A stretch of DNA of 24,963 nt from contig JBOGFJ010000029.1 of NCBI GenBank assembly GCA_050743385.1, positions 1-24,963 on the forward strand, in the 5' to 3' direction. The notes beneath the pieces are model-generated. The model was not told the DNA's origin and searched no databases. It saw only the letters and a list, made by a program, of their open reading frames with translations. Shown here in pieces: positions 13,755 to 21,448 of the stretch. Position 1 is the first letter of the stretch. Every line of letters begins with the position of its first letter. The DNA comes from JACDBD01 sp050743385 (GTDB lineage Bacteria > Actinomycetota > Acidimicrobiia > IMCC26256 > JACDBD01). The position numbers and the translations under genes were made by a program.

Positions 13755-15262
13755 GTGTCCTCCTCCCACCACCGGCCGGCGAGGAGCGCCTCGGCCTCGC
13801 GCGGGCCCCAGGAGCCGGCTTCGTAGGCCGCGAGCGGCAACGCTTCGCCCTCGAACGCATCGATCAGGGGTTGGACGAGGCGCCACGCCGTATCCACCTC
13901 GTCGCCTCTGAGGAAGAGGGTGGCGTCACCGAGGAACGCGTCGAGCAACACCCGCTCGTACGCCTCCGGCGCCTGCTCCTCGAACGTCGCGCCGTAACTG
14001 AAGTCGAGCGGGACGGTGCGGACGCGCAACGTCGGGCCCGGCACCTTGGCCGCGAACGAGAGCGAGATGCCCTCGTCGGGCTGGATGTGCAGACACATGG
14101 TGTTGGGCTCGATCGAGTCGACGGCGCTGGCCGGCAGCGGGAGGAACGGGACCTGCTTGTAGCGCAACGCGACGCGAGTCGTGCGCTGCCGGAGCCGTTT
14201 TCCCGCCCGCACGTAGAACGGCACGCCGGCCCACCGCCAGTTGTCGACGTCGAATCGCAGCGCGAGATAGGTCTCGACGGTGCTCTGCGGCGAAACGTCG
14301 GGTTCGTCGCGATACGCGCGGACCTCGACGCCGTTCATGGTGCCGGAACCGTACTGACCGCGCACGACGCGTGTCGGGATCTCGGGCGGCTCGAGCGGCC
14401 TGACCGACCGGAGCAGCTTCACCTTCTCGTCGCGGATGGCATCGGCGGCAAACGATGCGGGCGGCTCCATCGCGGTGAGGGCGAACACCTGGAGCACGTG
14501 GTTCTGCACGATGTCGCGCAGCACGCCCGCCTGCTCGTAGAACGCGCCGCGATGCTCCACGCCGAGCTCCTCCGCAACCGTGATCTCGACCCGATCGACG
14601 TAACGGCGGTTCCACAGGGGCTCGAAGATCGTGTTGGTGAAGCGCAACGCGAGGATGTTCTGCACCGTCTCCTTCGCGAGGTAGTGGTCGATGCGGAAGA
14701 TCTGGTGCTCACTGAAGTGCCGATGGAGGTGCTCGTCGAGCTCCTGCGCACTCGTGAGGTCGCGCCCGAAGGGTTTCTCGACGATGCAGCGCCGGAACGT
14801 CCCCGGCGGCTCCTCCGCGAGCCCAACCTCCCCGAGGCCGTCGGCGATGGTTCCGAAGACCCTCGGTACCGTCGCGAGGTAGTAGAGCGCGTTGCCGACG
14901 CGGCCGTGGTCGGCATCGGATTCGGCCAGGACGTCGCGCAGGCGCGCGAACGTGCCGGGATCGTCGACGGAGCCGGTGACGAACCGGAAGCGCACCCCCC
15001 GTTGCTCGAGGGCGTCGCCGTGGTCGGGTCGGCCGCCGCCGGACTTCTCGATCGCCGCGCGAACGTCTTCGGCGAACTCCCCATCGCTCAGCTGAGCCCG
15101 GGCGGTGCCGACGATGGTCAGTCGCGCGGGCAGCTGCCCTCGGCTCGCGAGCGATGCCAGCGCCGGGTAGAGCTTCCGGTGCGCGAGGTCTCCCGTCGCG
15201 CCGAAGACGACCAGCGAGGCCGCCAGCGCCACATGCTCGCCGGGGGTCGTCTCGGAAGGCAT
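13751..15262 (-). CDS. zwf: Glucose-6-phosphate 1-dehydrogenase
   Basis: From the ATG at 15262 the product is 503 residues, a normal length. The NADP-binding loop VVFGATGDLAHRKLYPAL is at about 18-35, EKPFGRDL at 162-169, the active-site string RIDHYLAKETVQN at 190-202, and RFTNTIFEPLWNR follows. It oxidises glucose-6-phosphate to 6-phosphogluconolactone. The frame extends upstream to 15622 but overlaps the opposite-strand methyltransferase and is rejected. A GGGAG lies 11 nt before the ATG, a rather long spacing. The usual actinobacterial partner OpcA is not encoded between zwf and pgl, where it is commonly found; instead the two genes overlap directly. Confidence 0.95.
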   Translation of the reverse strand: MPSETTPGEHVALAASLVVFGATGDLAHRKLYPALASLASRGQLPARLTIVGTARAQLSDGEFAEDVRAAIEKSGGGRPDHGDALEQRGVRFRFVTGSVDDPGTFARLRDVLAESDADHGRVGNALYYLATVPRVFGTIADGLGEVGLAEEPPGTFRRCIVEKPFGRDLTSAQELDEHLHRHFSEHQIFRIDHYLAKETVQNILALRFTNTIFEPLWNRRYVDRVEITVAEELGVEHRGAFYEQAGVLRDIVQNHVLQVFALTAMEPPASFAADAIRDEKVKLLRSVRPLEPPEIPTRVVRGQYGSGTMNGVEVRAYRDEPDVSPQSTVETYLALRFDVDNWRWAGVPFYVRAGKRLRQRTTRVALRYKQVPFLPLPASAVDSIEPNTMCLHIQPDEGISLSFAAKVPGPTLRVRTVPLDFSYGATFEEQAPEAYERVLLDAFLGDATLFLRGDEVDTAWRLVQPLIDAFEGEALPLAAYEAGSWGPREAEALLAGRWWEEDT

Positions 15263-15307
15263 CGAGGAATCGTCTCCCGGTCGGGTGCTGATCAAGCGCT
15301 CTGGACG

Positions 15308-15313
15308 ATCATA
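15308..15313 (-). promoter_or_regulatory. Candidate -10 element for zwf
   Basis: TATGAT on the reverse strand is close to the TATAAT consensus. A start 7 nt downstream gives a leader of about 40 nt before the zwf ATG. Its last base in forward coordinates (15313) is the first base of the divergent gene's ATG. No good -35 was seen. Confidence 0.35.
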
Positions 15314-16392
15314 TGGGCGTGGAAGCCAAGACAGTCGCGGTGTACGAGCAGCGGGCACGCGAATGGAAGGCACGTCGGTCCGCAGCGCGCATCGAGGACG
15401 CGTCGCGCCTGGCGGCCGTGATCCCGCCGGACTCGGTACGCGTCGACCTGGGCTGCGGCCCCGGTTTCTACCTGCGGCACCTCGGCGACCCCGTGATCGC
15501 GCTCGACGCCGCCGCCGCCATGCTGCGGCTCGCGCGCGAAGAGCACCCATCGGCTTTGCTCGTACGGGCCGACCTCGAAGCACTCCCGTTCCGCGACCGC
15601 AGCATCGGGGGCGCGTGGGCACGGGCGAGCTACCTCCACGTCGCCCGCACCGCCCTGCCGCTCGCGCTGGCGCGCCTCCATTGGGCGATGGAGCCGGGGG
15701 CGCCCCTCCACCTCGCGGTGCGCCTCGGCGACGACGAGGGCGCGCTCGGCGAGGACGGCGACTTCCCCGGGCGGTTCTTCGCCGAATGGCGCACCGAGCC
15801 CCTGGCCGATGTCCTCGTCGGTGCCGGGTTCGACGTCGACGAGGCGACGGAAGATCGGGGTGCGACCGCGAGCTTCGTCGTGGCCCGCGCGCGCCGGCTG
15901 CGGACCTTGCCCGACACGGTGGGCCCCGACATGCGGCTCCTGGTGTGCGGCCTCAATCCGAGCCTCTACGCGGCCGATCGCGGCGTTGGCTTCGCCCGGC
16001 CCGGGAACCGGTTCTGGCCCGCCGCCCGCGCCGCGGGTCTGGTGGCCGCCGATCGTGACGCGCTCGACGCCCTCGTCCACCACGGCGTCGGCATGACCGA
16101 TCTGGTGAAACGGGCCACGCGCGGCGCCGCCGAGCTCGGCTCGGGCGAGTACCGCGCCGGTGCGGCCCGGCTGGAGCGGCTCGTGCAGTGGCTCCGCCCG
16201 GCGGCGGTGTGCTTCGTCGGCCTCGCCGGGTGGCGAGCGGCCGTCGACGCCAAGGCCGTAGCGGGGGAGCAGCCCGACGGCTTCGGCGGCGTGCCCGCAT
16301 ACCTCATGCCGTCGACGAGCGGGGCCAACGCCCACGCCCGCCTCGGTGATCTCGTGGAGCACCTCCAGGCGGCCGCCGCGCTCGCCGCCTGA
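15313..16392 (+). CDS. Fusion: SAM methyltransferase + Mug/TDG-type DNA glycosylase
   Basis: One uninterrupted 359-residue frame holds two domains. Residues 1-195 are a class I SAM-dependent methyltransferase: SAM loop VRVDLGCGPGFYLRHLG at 43-58, acidic end of strand 2 (ALDAAAAMLRLA), then ADLEALPFRD. Residues about 207-355 are a mismatch-specific uracil/thymine-DNA glycosylase: motif A LLVCGLNPSLYAADRGVG with Asn215, then FARPGNRFWPAA, and motif B LMPSTSGANAH at 331-341. Between them is a short linker, RLRTLPDTVGPD. Mug/TDG enzymes remove uracil or thymine from G mismatches arising by deamination. The target of the methyltransferase half is unknown. An internal ATG (Met207) could in principle start a free glycosylase. 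The gene is inverted between zwf-pgl and tal-tkt. The domain calls are firm; the joint function is inference. Confidence 0.88.
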   Translation: MGVEAKTVAVYEQRAREWKARRSAARIEDASRLAAVIPPDSVRVDLGCGPGFYLRHLGDPVIALDAAAAMLRLAREEHPSALLVRADLEALPFRDRSIGGAWARASYLHVARTALPLALARLHWAMEPGAPLHLAVRLGDDEGALGEDGDFPGRFFAEWRTEPLADVLVGAGFDVDEATEDRGATASFVVARARRLRTLPDTVGPDMRLLVCGLNPSLYAADRGVGFARPGNRFWPAARAAGLVAADRDALDALVHHGVGMTDLVKRATRGAAELGSGEYRAGAARLERLVQWLRPAAVCFVGLAGWRAAVDAKAVAGEQPDGFGGVPAYLMPSTSGANAHARLGDLVEHLQAAAALAA

Positions 16393-16451
16393 GGGCTGTT
16401 TCGGCGTCGCTCACCCACAACTGTTGTGGGTACGCGACGCCAGAACGGCCC
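16393..16451. terminator. 59-nt bidirectional terminator hairpin
   Basis: The whole gap between two convergent genes is one long inverted repeat. GGGCTGTTT pairs with AACGGCCC-side bases (two wobbles), GGCGTCGC (16402-16409) pairs with GCGACGCC, and the core ACCCACAAC-T-GTTGTGGGT is a near-perfect palindrome. It begins on the base after the stop of the fusion gene and ends on the base before the tal stop. No T-tract is present on either strand. Confidence 0.75.
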
Positions 16452-17552
16452 CTACGCCGCGAGCTCGGCCGCGCGCTGCTCGAGTGAGCGGAGGCAGTCG
16501 ACGTACGACTTCTCGAAGGAGTCGACGCCCTCCTTCTCGATGGTCGCGGTGAGGTCGTCGTAATCGACCCCCGCGGCGCCCAGCTCGGCCATCACCTCGT
16601 CGGCGGCGTCGACGTCCTTCGTGACGGTGTCGGGCTGAGGGTCACCGTGGTCACGAAGGGCGTCCATCGACGGTTGCGCGAGCGTGTTGACGGTGTCGCG
16701 CCCCACGAGCTCGTCCACGTAAAGGGTGTCGGAGTAGTCGGGGTTCTTGGTCGACGTCGAGGCCCACAACGGTCGCTGCAACCGCGCACCGGCCCGGGCG
16801 AGCGGCTCCCAACGCGAGCCGGCGAACCGGTCGCGGAACAGGCGGTAAGCGAGCTTGGCGTTGGCGACCGCGACGCGGCCACGCAGCGGGCTGTCCTCGG
16901 GCAGCCGCTTGTCGGCTTCGGTGTCGACGCGGCTCACGAAGAACGACGCGACCGAGGCGACCCTGCCCGGGTCGCCGCCGTCGGCGATGTGACGCTCGAG
17001 GCCGCGCAGGTACGCCTCGATCACTTCGGCGTAGCGGTCGAGCGAGAAGATCAGCGTGATGTTCACCGAGATGCCATCGGCGATGCAGGCTTCGATCGCG
17101 GGGATGCCCTCTGCGGTGGCCGGGATCTTCACGAACACGTTGGGGCGGTCGGCCTGCCCGCGCAGCCAGTGGACCTGCTTGACGGTGGTGTCGGTGTCGT
17201 AAGCCCGGTCGGGCGCGACCTCGACGGACACGAACCCGTCGGCGCCGTCGAGGCGATCGTACGTGGGCCGGAGCACGTCGGCGGCGGCACGGATGTCGGC
17301 GAGCACCAGCTCCCAGTAGGTGGCGTCGATGGCGAGCCCGCGTCCGCGCAGGTCGGCGAGCTGGTCGTCGTAGCCCTCGCCGCCCGCCATGGCCTTCTCG
17401 AAGATCGTCGGGTTCGAGGTGACGCCCCGGATGCCGTCGTGCTCGATCATGTGCGCGAGCGCGCCACCGTGGACGAGGGTGCGGGTCAGGTTGTCGCACC
17501 AGGGGCTCTGGCCATAGTCGTTCAGGCGGGCGATGGGGCTCGTGGTCGTCAT
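16452..17552 (-). CDS. tal: Transaldolase
   Basis: This 366-residue protein is of the mycobacterial/actinobacterial length class. IRGVTSNPTIFEKAM lies at 41-55, DGFVSVEVAP at about 105-114, the Schiff-base lysine in FVKIPATAEGIPAI (Lys142), and SVNITLIFSLDRY after it. WASTSTKNPDYSDTLYVDEL and DTVNTLAQPSMDAL near the C-terminus complete the family pattern. It exchanges the dihydroxyacetone unit between sedoheptulose-7-phosphate and glyceraldehyde-3-phosphate in the non-oxidative pentose phosphate pathway. The ATG start overlaps the tkt stop (ATGA), so the two are co-translated. Its stop codon abuts the hairpin terminator. Confidence 0.96.
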   Translation of the reverse strand: MTTTSPIARLNDYGQSPWCDNLTRTLVHGGALAHMIEHDGIRGVTSNPTIFEKAMAGGEGYDDQLADLRGRGLAIDATYWELVLADIRAAADVLRPTYDRLDGADGFVSVEVAPDRAYDTDTTVKQVHWLRGQADRPNVFVKIPATAEGIPAIEACIADGISVNITLIFSLDRYAEVIEAYLRGLERHIADGGDPGRVASVASFFVSRVDTEADKRLPEDSPLRGRVAVANAKLAYRLFRDRFAGSRWEPLARAGARLQRPLWASTSTKNPDYSDTLYVDELVGRDTVNTLAQPSMDALRDHGDPQPDTVTKDVDAADEVMAELGAAGVDYDDLTATIEKEGVDSFEKSYVDCLRSLEQRAAELAA

Positions 17553-19615
17553 GCTTCACCTTCCGGCGGACCGGGCGCCGGTGCGAGACCGAGGAGCGCC
17601 CGCGCCCGCGCCGTGACGTAGTCGGGGTTGTACCCGAAACGCTCGAGGACGACGCCCCCCGGCGCCGACGCGCCGAAGTGATCGATCGACACCGAGTCGT
17701 CGGCGTAACGCTCCCACCCGAGGCTCACGCCCGCCTCGACCGCGAGGGTCGGGACGTCGGGCGGGAGCACCGCGTCGCGGTACTCGGGCGGCCGGGCGGC
17801 GAACAGCTCCCACGACGGCATCGAGACGACCCGCACCGCGAACCCGTCGGCCGCGAGCCGCTGCTGCACCTCCACGCACAGCGACACCTCGGAGCCGGTG
17901 CCGATCAGCACGAGGTCGAGTTTGGCGGGGCCTCCGTCGACGAGCGGGTAGGCGCCGGCGGCGACGCCGTCACGCGCCCGCTCGGCGGTACCGGCGAGCA
18001 CGGGGAGCTTCTGGCGGGTGAGGATGATCGCGGTGGGCCCGTCGCCGTGGAGGTGCACAGGCCAGGTCGCCGCGACCTCGTTGGCGTCGGCAGGCCGGAT
18101 TACGGTGAGCTCGGGGATGGCGCGCAGCGCCATCAGGTGCTCGATCGGCTGGTGGGTCGGGCCGTCCTCGCCCAGGCCGACGGAGTCGTGTGACCAGACG
18201 AACGCGACCTTCGCCCGCGACAGCGCCGCCAGGCGAGCCGCGGGCCGGGCGTAGTCGCTGAACACGAGGAACGTTCCGCCGAACGGCAACGCGCCGCCGG
18301 TGAGGGCCATGCCGTTCATGATCGAGCTCATCCCGTGCTCGCGGACGCCGAAGTGCAGCTGGCGTCCGGTGAAGTCGTCGCGCGCGAGCGGGGCGGTGCC
18401 GGCGAGCTCGGTGCCCGTGTTCCCGGTGAGGTCGGCGCCGCCACCGAGCAGCCCGGGCACGTCGTCGCGGATGGCGTCGAGCGCCTGCGCGCACGCGGCC
18501 CGGGTCGCGATCGGGTCGCTGCCCGCGTCCCACGACGGCAGCTTCGTCTCCCATCCGTCGCGGCCGCGCCCGCTCATGCAGAGGGCGTAGTCGGCGGCTG
18601 CGGCCGGGTCGCGCTCGCGGGAGGTGGCGACGCGCTGCTCCCACGCCTCCCGGTCGGCACGGCCGCGGGCCCCGACCTCGCGGTAGTACGCGAGCACGTC
18701 GTCGGGCACCCAGAAATGCTCTTCGGGGGGCATGCCGAGGATCTTCTTGACCACCCGCACCTCGTCCTCGCCGAGGGCGTTGCCGTGGGCGTGGGCGGTG
18801 TCCTGGTACTTCGGCGACGGGTAGCCGATGTGGCTGCGGAGGATCAGGAGGGTGGGCCGGTCCTGCTCGGCGATGCCCTGGCGCAGGCCGTCCTCGAGCA
18901 CGTCGAGCTCCTCGGCGACCTCTCCGAGTCGCACGACATGCCAGTGGTAGCCCTCGAAGCGGCTGGCGACGTCGTCGGAGTAGGAGAGCTCGGTCGGCCC
19001 GTCGATCGAGATGTGGTTGTCGTCGTAGATGTACACCAGGTGCCCGAGACCGAGGTGGCCGGCCAATGACGCCGCCTCGTGGCTCACGCCCTCCTGGAGG
19101 TCGCCGTCGGAGCAGATCGCGAAGATGTGGTGGTCGGTGACGTCGGACCCGAACCGCTCGCGCAGATGGCGTTCCACGATCGCCATGCCGACGCCGTTGC
19201 CGAAGCCCTGGCCGAGGGGCCCGGTCGTGACCTCGATGCCCGGGGTGTGGCGGTGCTCCGGGTGCCCCGGTGTGCGCGAGCCCCACTGCCGGAACTGCTC
19301 GAGGTCGCCGAGCTCGAGCCCGTACCCGGTGAGGTAGAGCATCGCGTACTGGAGCATCGACGCGTGCCCGGCCGAGAGCACGAAGCGATCGCGGTTGGGC
19401 CAGTCGGGCGCGGCGGCGTCGTAGTGCATGACCCGCGTCCACAGCACGTGGGCGAGCGGCGCCAGCGCCATCGGCGTGCCCGGGTGACCCGAGTTCGCCT
19501 TCTGGACCGCGTCCATCGCCAAGCCGCGGATGACGTCGATCGAGCGCCGTTCCAGGTCCTCGGAAACCGGGATCCGGCCCGGCGCCGCCTGGGTTGCGGT
19601 TGCGTCCGCCGTCAC
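17549..19615 (-). CDS. tkt: Transketolase
   Basis: This 688-residue protein has the full three-domain layout: KANSGHPGTPMALAPLAHVL near 39-58, GPLGQGFGNGVGMAIVERHL, the thiamine diphosphate/Mg motif CSDGDLQEGVSHEAASLAGH, then DDNHISIDGPTE. The pyrimidine domain has HFGVREHGMSSIMNGMAL and FVWSHDSVGLGEDGPTHQPI. The C-terminal domain ends ASAPGGVVLERFGYNPDYV. It moves two-carbon units between sugar phosphates in the pentose phosphate (and, where present, Calvin) pathway. The GTG start at 19615 has a strong GAGAGGGG ribosome binding site 5 nt upstream and a TATAGGCT -10 region before that. It is the first gene of the tkt-tal unit. Confidence 0.97.
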   Translation of the reverse strand: MTADATATQAAPGRIPVSEDLERRSIDVIRGLAMDAVQKANSGHPGTPMALAPLAHVLWTRVMHYDAAAPDWPNRDRFVLSAGHASMLQYAMLYLTGYGLELGDLEQFRQWGSRTPGHPEHRHTPGIEVTTGPLGQGFGNGVGMAIVERHLRERFGSDVTDHHIFAICSDGDLQEGVSHEAASLAGHLGLGHLVYIYDDNHISIDGPTELSYSDDVASRFEGYHWHVVRLGEVAEELDVLEDGLRQGIAEQDRPTLLILRSHIGYPSPKYQDTAHAHGNALGEDEVRVVKKILGMPPEEHFWVPDDVLAYYREVGARGRADREAWEQRVATSRERDPAAAADYALCMSGRGRDGWETKLPSWDAGSDPIATRAACAQALDAIRDDVPGLLGGGADLTGNTGTELAGTAPLARDDFTGRQLHFGVREHGMSSIMNGMALTGGALPFGGTFLVFSDYARPAARLAALSRAKVAFVWSHDSVGLGEDGPTHQPIEHLMALRAIPELTVIRPADANEVAATWPVHLHGDGPTAIILTRQKLPVLAGTAERARDGVAAGAYPLVDGGPAKLDLVLIGTGSEVSLCVEVQQRLAADGFAVRVVSMPSWELFAARPPEYRDAVLPPDVPTLAVEAGVSLGWERYADDSVSIDHFGASAPGGVVLERFGYNPDYVTARARALLGLAPAPGPPEGEA

Positions 19616-19620
19616 GACTG

Positions 19621-19651
19621 CCCCTCTCCGCTCCGCCGATGCGAGCCTATA
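19621..19651 (-). promoter_or_regulatory. tkt promoter and ribosome binding site
   Basis: On the reverse strand TATAGGCT (19651-19644) offers overlapping -10 hexamers TATAGG and TAGGCT. GAGAGGGG (19628-19621) stands 5 nt before the GTG. Unlike several neighbours, tkt therefore has a short, SD-containing leader of about 20-25 nt. Nothing else is visible in the 75-nt gap to 19690. Confidence 0.5.
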
Positions 19652-19690
19652 AGTGCGCCACGCGGGCGCGATGGATATACCCGAGCGTCA

Positions 19691-20854
19691 TCACCGCTTG
19701 AACAGCGCCAGGCTGGCGGTGAAGCCGTGGAGGAAGTTGCGTCCTCCGACCGGGCCGATCTCGCCCGCGCAGAAGCAGCCGGCCAGCGGGATCGGACCCA
19801 GCAGCTGCTCGACCAGGCCGGCGTCGTGGTCGGGCGCACCGAACAGGTGGCTGCCCCTCCCGTTGCAGGTGAACAGCAGCGCGGCGTCGGCGTCGACACC
19901 CGAGAGCAGCTCGCGGAGGTCTTCGTCGGCGGCACCGGCGTCGCGCACGTGGAACTGCACCGTCTGACCGACCGTCACGGTGTCGCCGACCGCGAGTGCC
20001 CCCGACTCCTGATCGGCGCCGAGCAGGTTGCGCACCAGGAAGTCGCCCCGTTCGAAATCCGCCTTGTGCTCGTCGACGACGAGCCCCATATGCAACCCGT
20101 TGCGCAGGAGCTGGCGCTCGTCCTCGCTGGCCGCGCCGGCCAACTCCTGGAGTCGTTCGAGCGCGGGCTGGCCTGCAAGCTCCTCGACGAAGTTCCGCTG
20201 GGCGCGCGTGACGACGTAGGGTCGCCCGATCGGGCGGCAGCCCTGGGAGACGAGCGTGCGGACCTCGATCCCGTCGACAAGCACGCCGACGGCTCCCTCG
20301 GCGACGACGCGGTCGTCGAGCACGAGCCGGTTGCCACCGGGACGGGTGGCGGCCGACGCGAGCCCACCGATGACGCGCAGGTTCGGGACGTCGGCGTTGC
20401 AGCGGGCGAGGAACGCGTCGACCGGGAACGTGAACGGATCGGCGAACAGGAGGAGCGTGTCGGGAAGCGAGTCGAGCTGCTCGGGCCAGCCGACGAGCGT
20501 GCCGCCGTCGGGCGTGTTCTCGACGCGCAACTCCATCGGGTGCAGCGTGCTCCCGGGCAGTCGGGCCGCGAACACGGCGAGCGCAGGCGACTCCTCCACC
20601 TCCCGGGGCCCGCCGATGATCGAGACCGCCGTGCCACCGATGAGCAGGCGCGGCTCGAGGAGCGACCGGAGCGCCCCGGCGACGTCTTCGAGCACACCCA
20701 CGTGGTGGGGTGAGACGAAGCACACCACCAGGTCGGCGTCCTCGCCCTGGAGCCGCTCCAGCACCTCACCGGCGGCCTCGCCGACGGCTTGCGTCGCGAT
20801 CGGATGCTGGGAGAGGGCGGAGGCGAACGTCGTGGGTGTGGTGGCCGTCGTCAC
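19691..20854 (-). CDS. FIST-domain sensory protein (FIST_N + FIST_C)
   Basis: The product is 387 residues from a GTG overlapping the upstream stop (GTGA). The N-terminal part (DADLVVCFVSPHHVGVLEDV, LIGGTAVSIIGGPREVEESP, FADPFTFPVDAFLARCN, VIGGLASAATRPGGNRLVLD) matches FIST_N. The C-terminal part (LLFTCNGRGSHLFG, IPLAGCFCAGEIGPVGGRNF, HGFTASLALF) is the classic FIST_C end. FIST domains are predicted small-ligand sensors and occur alone or joined to signalling modules; this one stands alone and has no membrane helix. The ligand is unknown. Cysteines in FTCNGRG and GCFCAGEIG are noteworthy. It is the second gene of a unit with the small protein upstream. Confidence 0.88.
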   Translation of the reverse strand: MTTATTPTTFASALSQHPIATQAVGEAAGEVLERLQGEDADLVVCFVSPHHVGVLEDVAGALRSLLEPRLLIGGTAVSIIGGPREVEESPALAVFAARLPGSTLHPMELRVENTPDGGTLVGWPEQLDSLPDTLLLFADPFTFPVDAFLARCNADVPNLRVIGGLASAATRPGGNRLVLDDRVVAEGAVGVLVDGIEVRTLVSQGCRPIGRPYVVTRAQRNFVEELAGQPALERLQELAGAASEDERQLLRNGLHMGLVVDEHKADFERGDFLVRNLLGADQESGALAVGDTVTVGQTVQFHVRDAGAADEDLRELLSGVDADAALLFTCNGRGSHLFGAPDHDAGLVEQLLGPIPLAGCFCAGEIGPVGGRNFLHGFTASLALFKR

Positions 20855-21234
20855 GGCGCGGGCATCACGGTGAGCGGGACGGTGACCGATGAACCCGATT
20901 CCAGCAACGTGCAGCGGGCCTCGATCGTGCCGGGCTCGTCGAAGGGCAGCTCGGGCCGGACGAGGCGGTAGCCGAACTTCCCCGCTTCGACCGGGCACGG
21001 CTGGACGTTCCGGGCGACCTGCTCGCCGTCGCGGCTGAACAGGGCTTCGAACGTCGCCGTGCCGGGGTCGTCGGCCGGGGCCCGTACGAGCACGATCAGG
21101 TGGGGAGTGAGCGTCACGGGGAACTCGGCGACCGGAAGCGAGAAGAAGATGCCGGTCAGGTCGATGCGGGTCGACGGGCCCGGGACCTGCCGGAAGTCGA
21201 GGTTCTCCACGAACAGCGCCGCCACGATGTCCAT
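20851..21234 (-). CDS. Small beta-rich protein, DUF6941-like
   Basis: This 127-residue protein starts MDIVAALFVENLDFRQVPGP and includes IFFSLPVAEFPVTLTPHLIV, with alternating hydrophobics and a C-terminus ESGSSVTVPLTVMPAP, suggesting an all-beta sandwich. The pattern resembles the small actinobacterial DUF6941-type proteins, but I make that assignment with low confidence. The ATG has GGAG 7 nt before it, and shares its A with the stop of a short upstream ORF (TGATG). An alternative reading starts at GTG 21408 and adds 58 repeated, arginine-rich residues; I consider that less likely. It is coupled to the FIST gene by GTGA, so the two probably act together. Confidence 0.65.
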   Translation of the reverse strand: MDIVAALFVENLDFRQVPGPSTRIDLTGIFFSLPVAEFPVTLTPHLIVLVRAPADDPGTATFEALFSRDGEQVARNVQPCPVEAGKFGYRLVRPELPFDEPGTIEARCTLLESGSSVTVPLTVMPAP

Positions 21235-21410
21235 CACATGGCTCCGGCGCTCGGCGGCAGGGTACCTGCCACCGCCCTCCGGGACGGGCCTCCGCACGGC
21301 CACATGGCTCCGGCGCTCGGCGGCAGGGTACCTGCCACCGCCCTCCGGGACGCGCCTCCGCACGGCCACACGGCTCCGGCGCTCGGCGTTCGGATCGCTC
21401 CTCCACACAT
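21234..21410 (-). CDS. Possible 58-residue leader peptide made of the 66-bp repeat
   Basis: An ATG at 21410, 8 nt after a TAAGGT -10, opens a frame MCGGAIRTPSAGAVWPCGG that passes through the 66-bp repeats. It repeats a 22-residue unit beginning AGAMWPCGGP and ending GTLPPS, then stops TGA overlapping the next ATG as TGATG. The layout is what a translated upstream ORF controlling the following gene would look like. No homologue is recognised and GC-rich DNA is often open by chance, so coding status is unproven. Confidence 0.3.
   Translation of the reverse strand: MCGGAIRTPSAGAVWPCGGASRRAVAGTLPPSAGAMWPCGGPSRRAVAGTLPPSAGAM
21235..21388. repeat. 66-bp tandem repeat, 2.3 copies
   Basis: Copies lie at 21235-21300 and 21301-21366 (65 of 66 bases equal, differing by one G/C), with a partial third at 21367-21388 (21 of 22 equal). 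Each full unit contains a GGCAGG-GTA-CCTGCC hairpin and, on the reverse strand, a GGAGCCATGTG string that duplicates the ribosome binding site and start region of the downstream gene. The period is a multiple of three. Confidence 0.9.
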
Positions 21411-21418
21411 CACACGCG

Positions 21419-21424
21419 ACCTTA
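21419..21424 (-). promoter_or_regulatory. -10 element for the leader/FIST unit
   Basis: TAAGGT on the reverse strand, followed by CGCGTGTG (8 nt) and the ATG at 21410. It shares TAAGGTCGCG with the promoter at 4757-4762 and lies back to back with the promoter at 21449. Confidence 0.45.
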
Positions 21425-21448
21425 CGCGTCGTCGCCGAGCACGCCACA

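Noticed and set aside
15263..15622. N-terminal extension of zwf
   Set aside because: It is antisense to the methyltransferase domain, arginine-rich, and not part of the G6PDH fold.
18606..18620. GGTCGCGCTCGC inside tkt as a third copy of the 38-nt element
   Set aside because: Only 12 bases match and the region is fully explained as conserved coding sequence.
21235..21388. CRISPR-like array
   Set aside because: The copies are direct, contiguous 66-bp units without spacers, so this is a simple tandem repeat.
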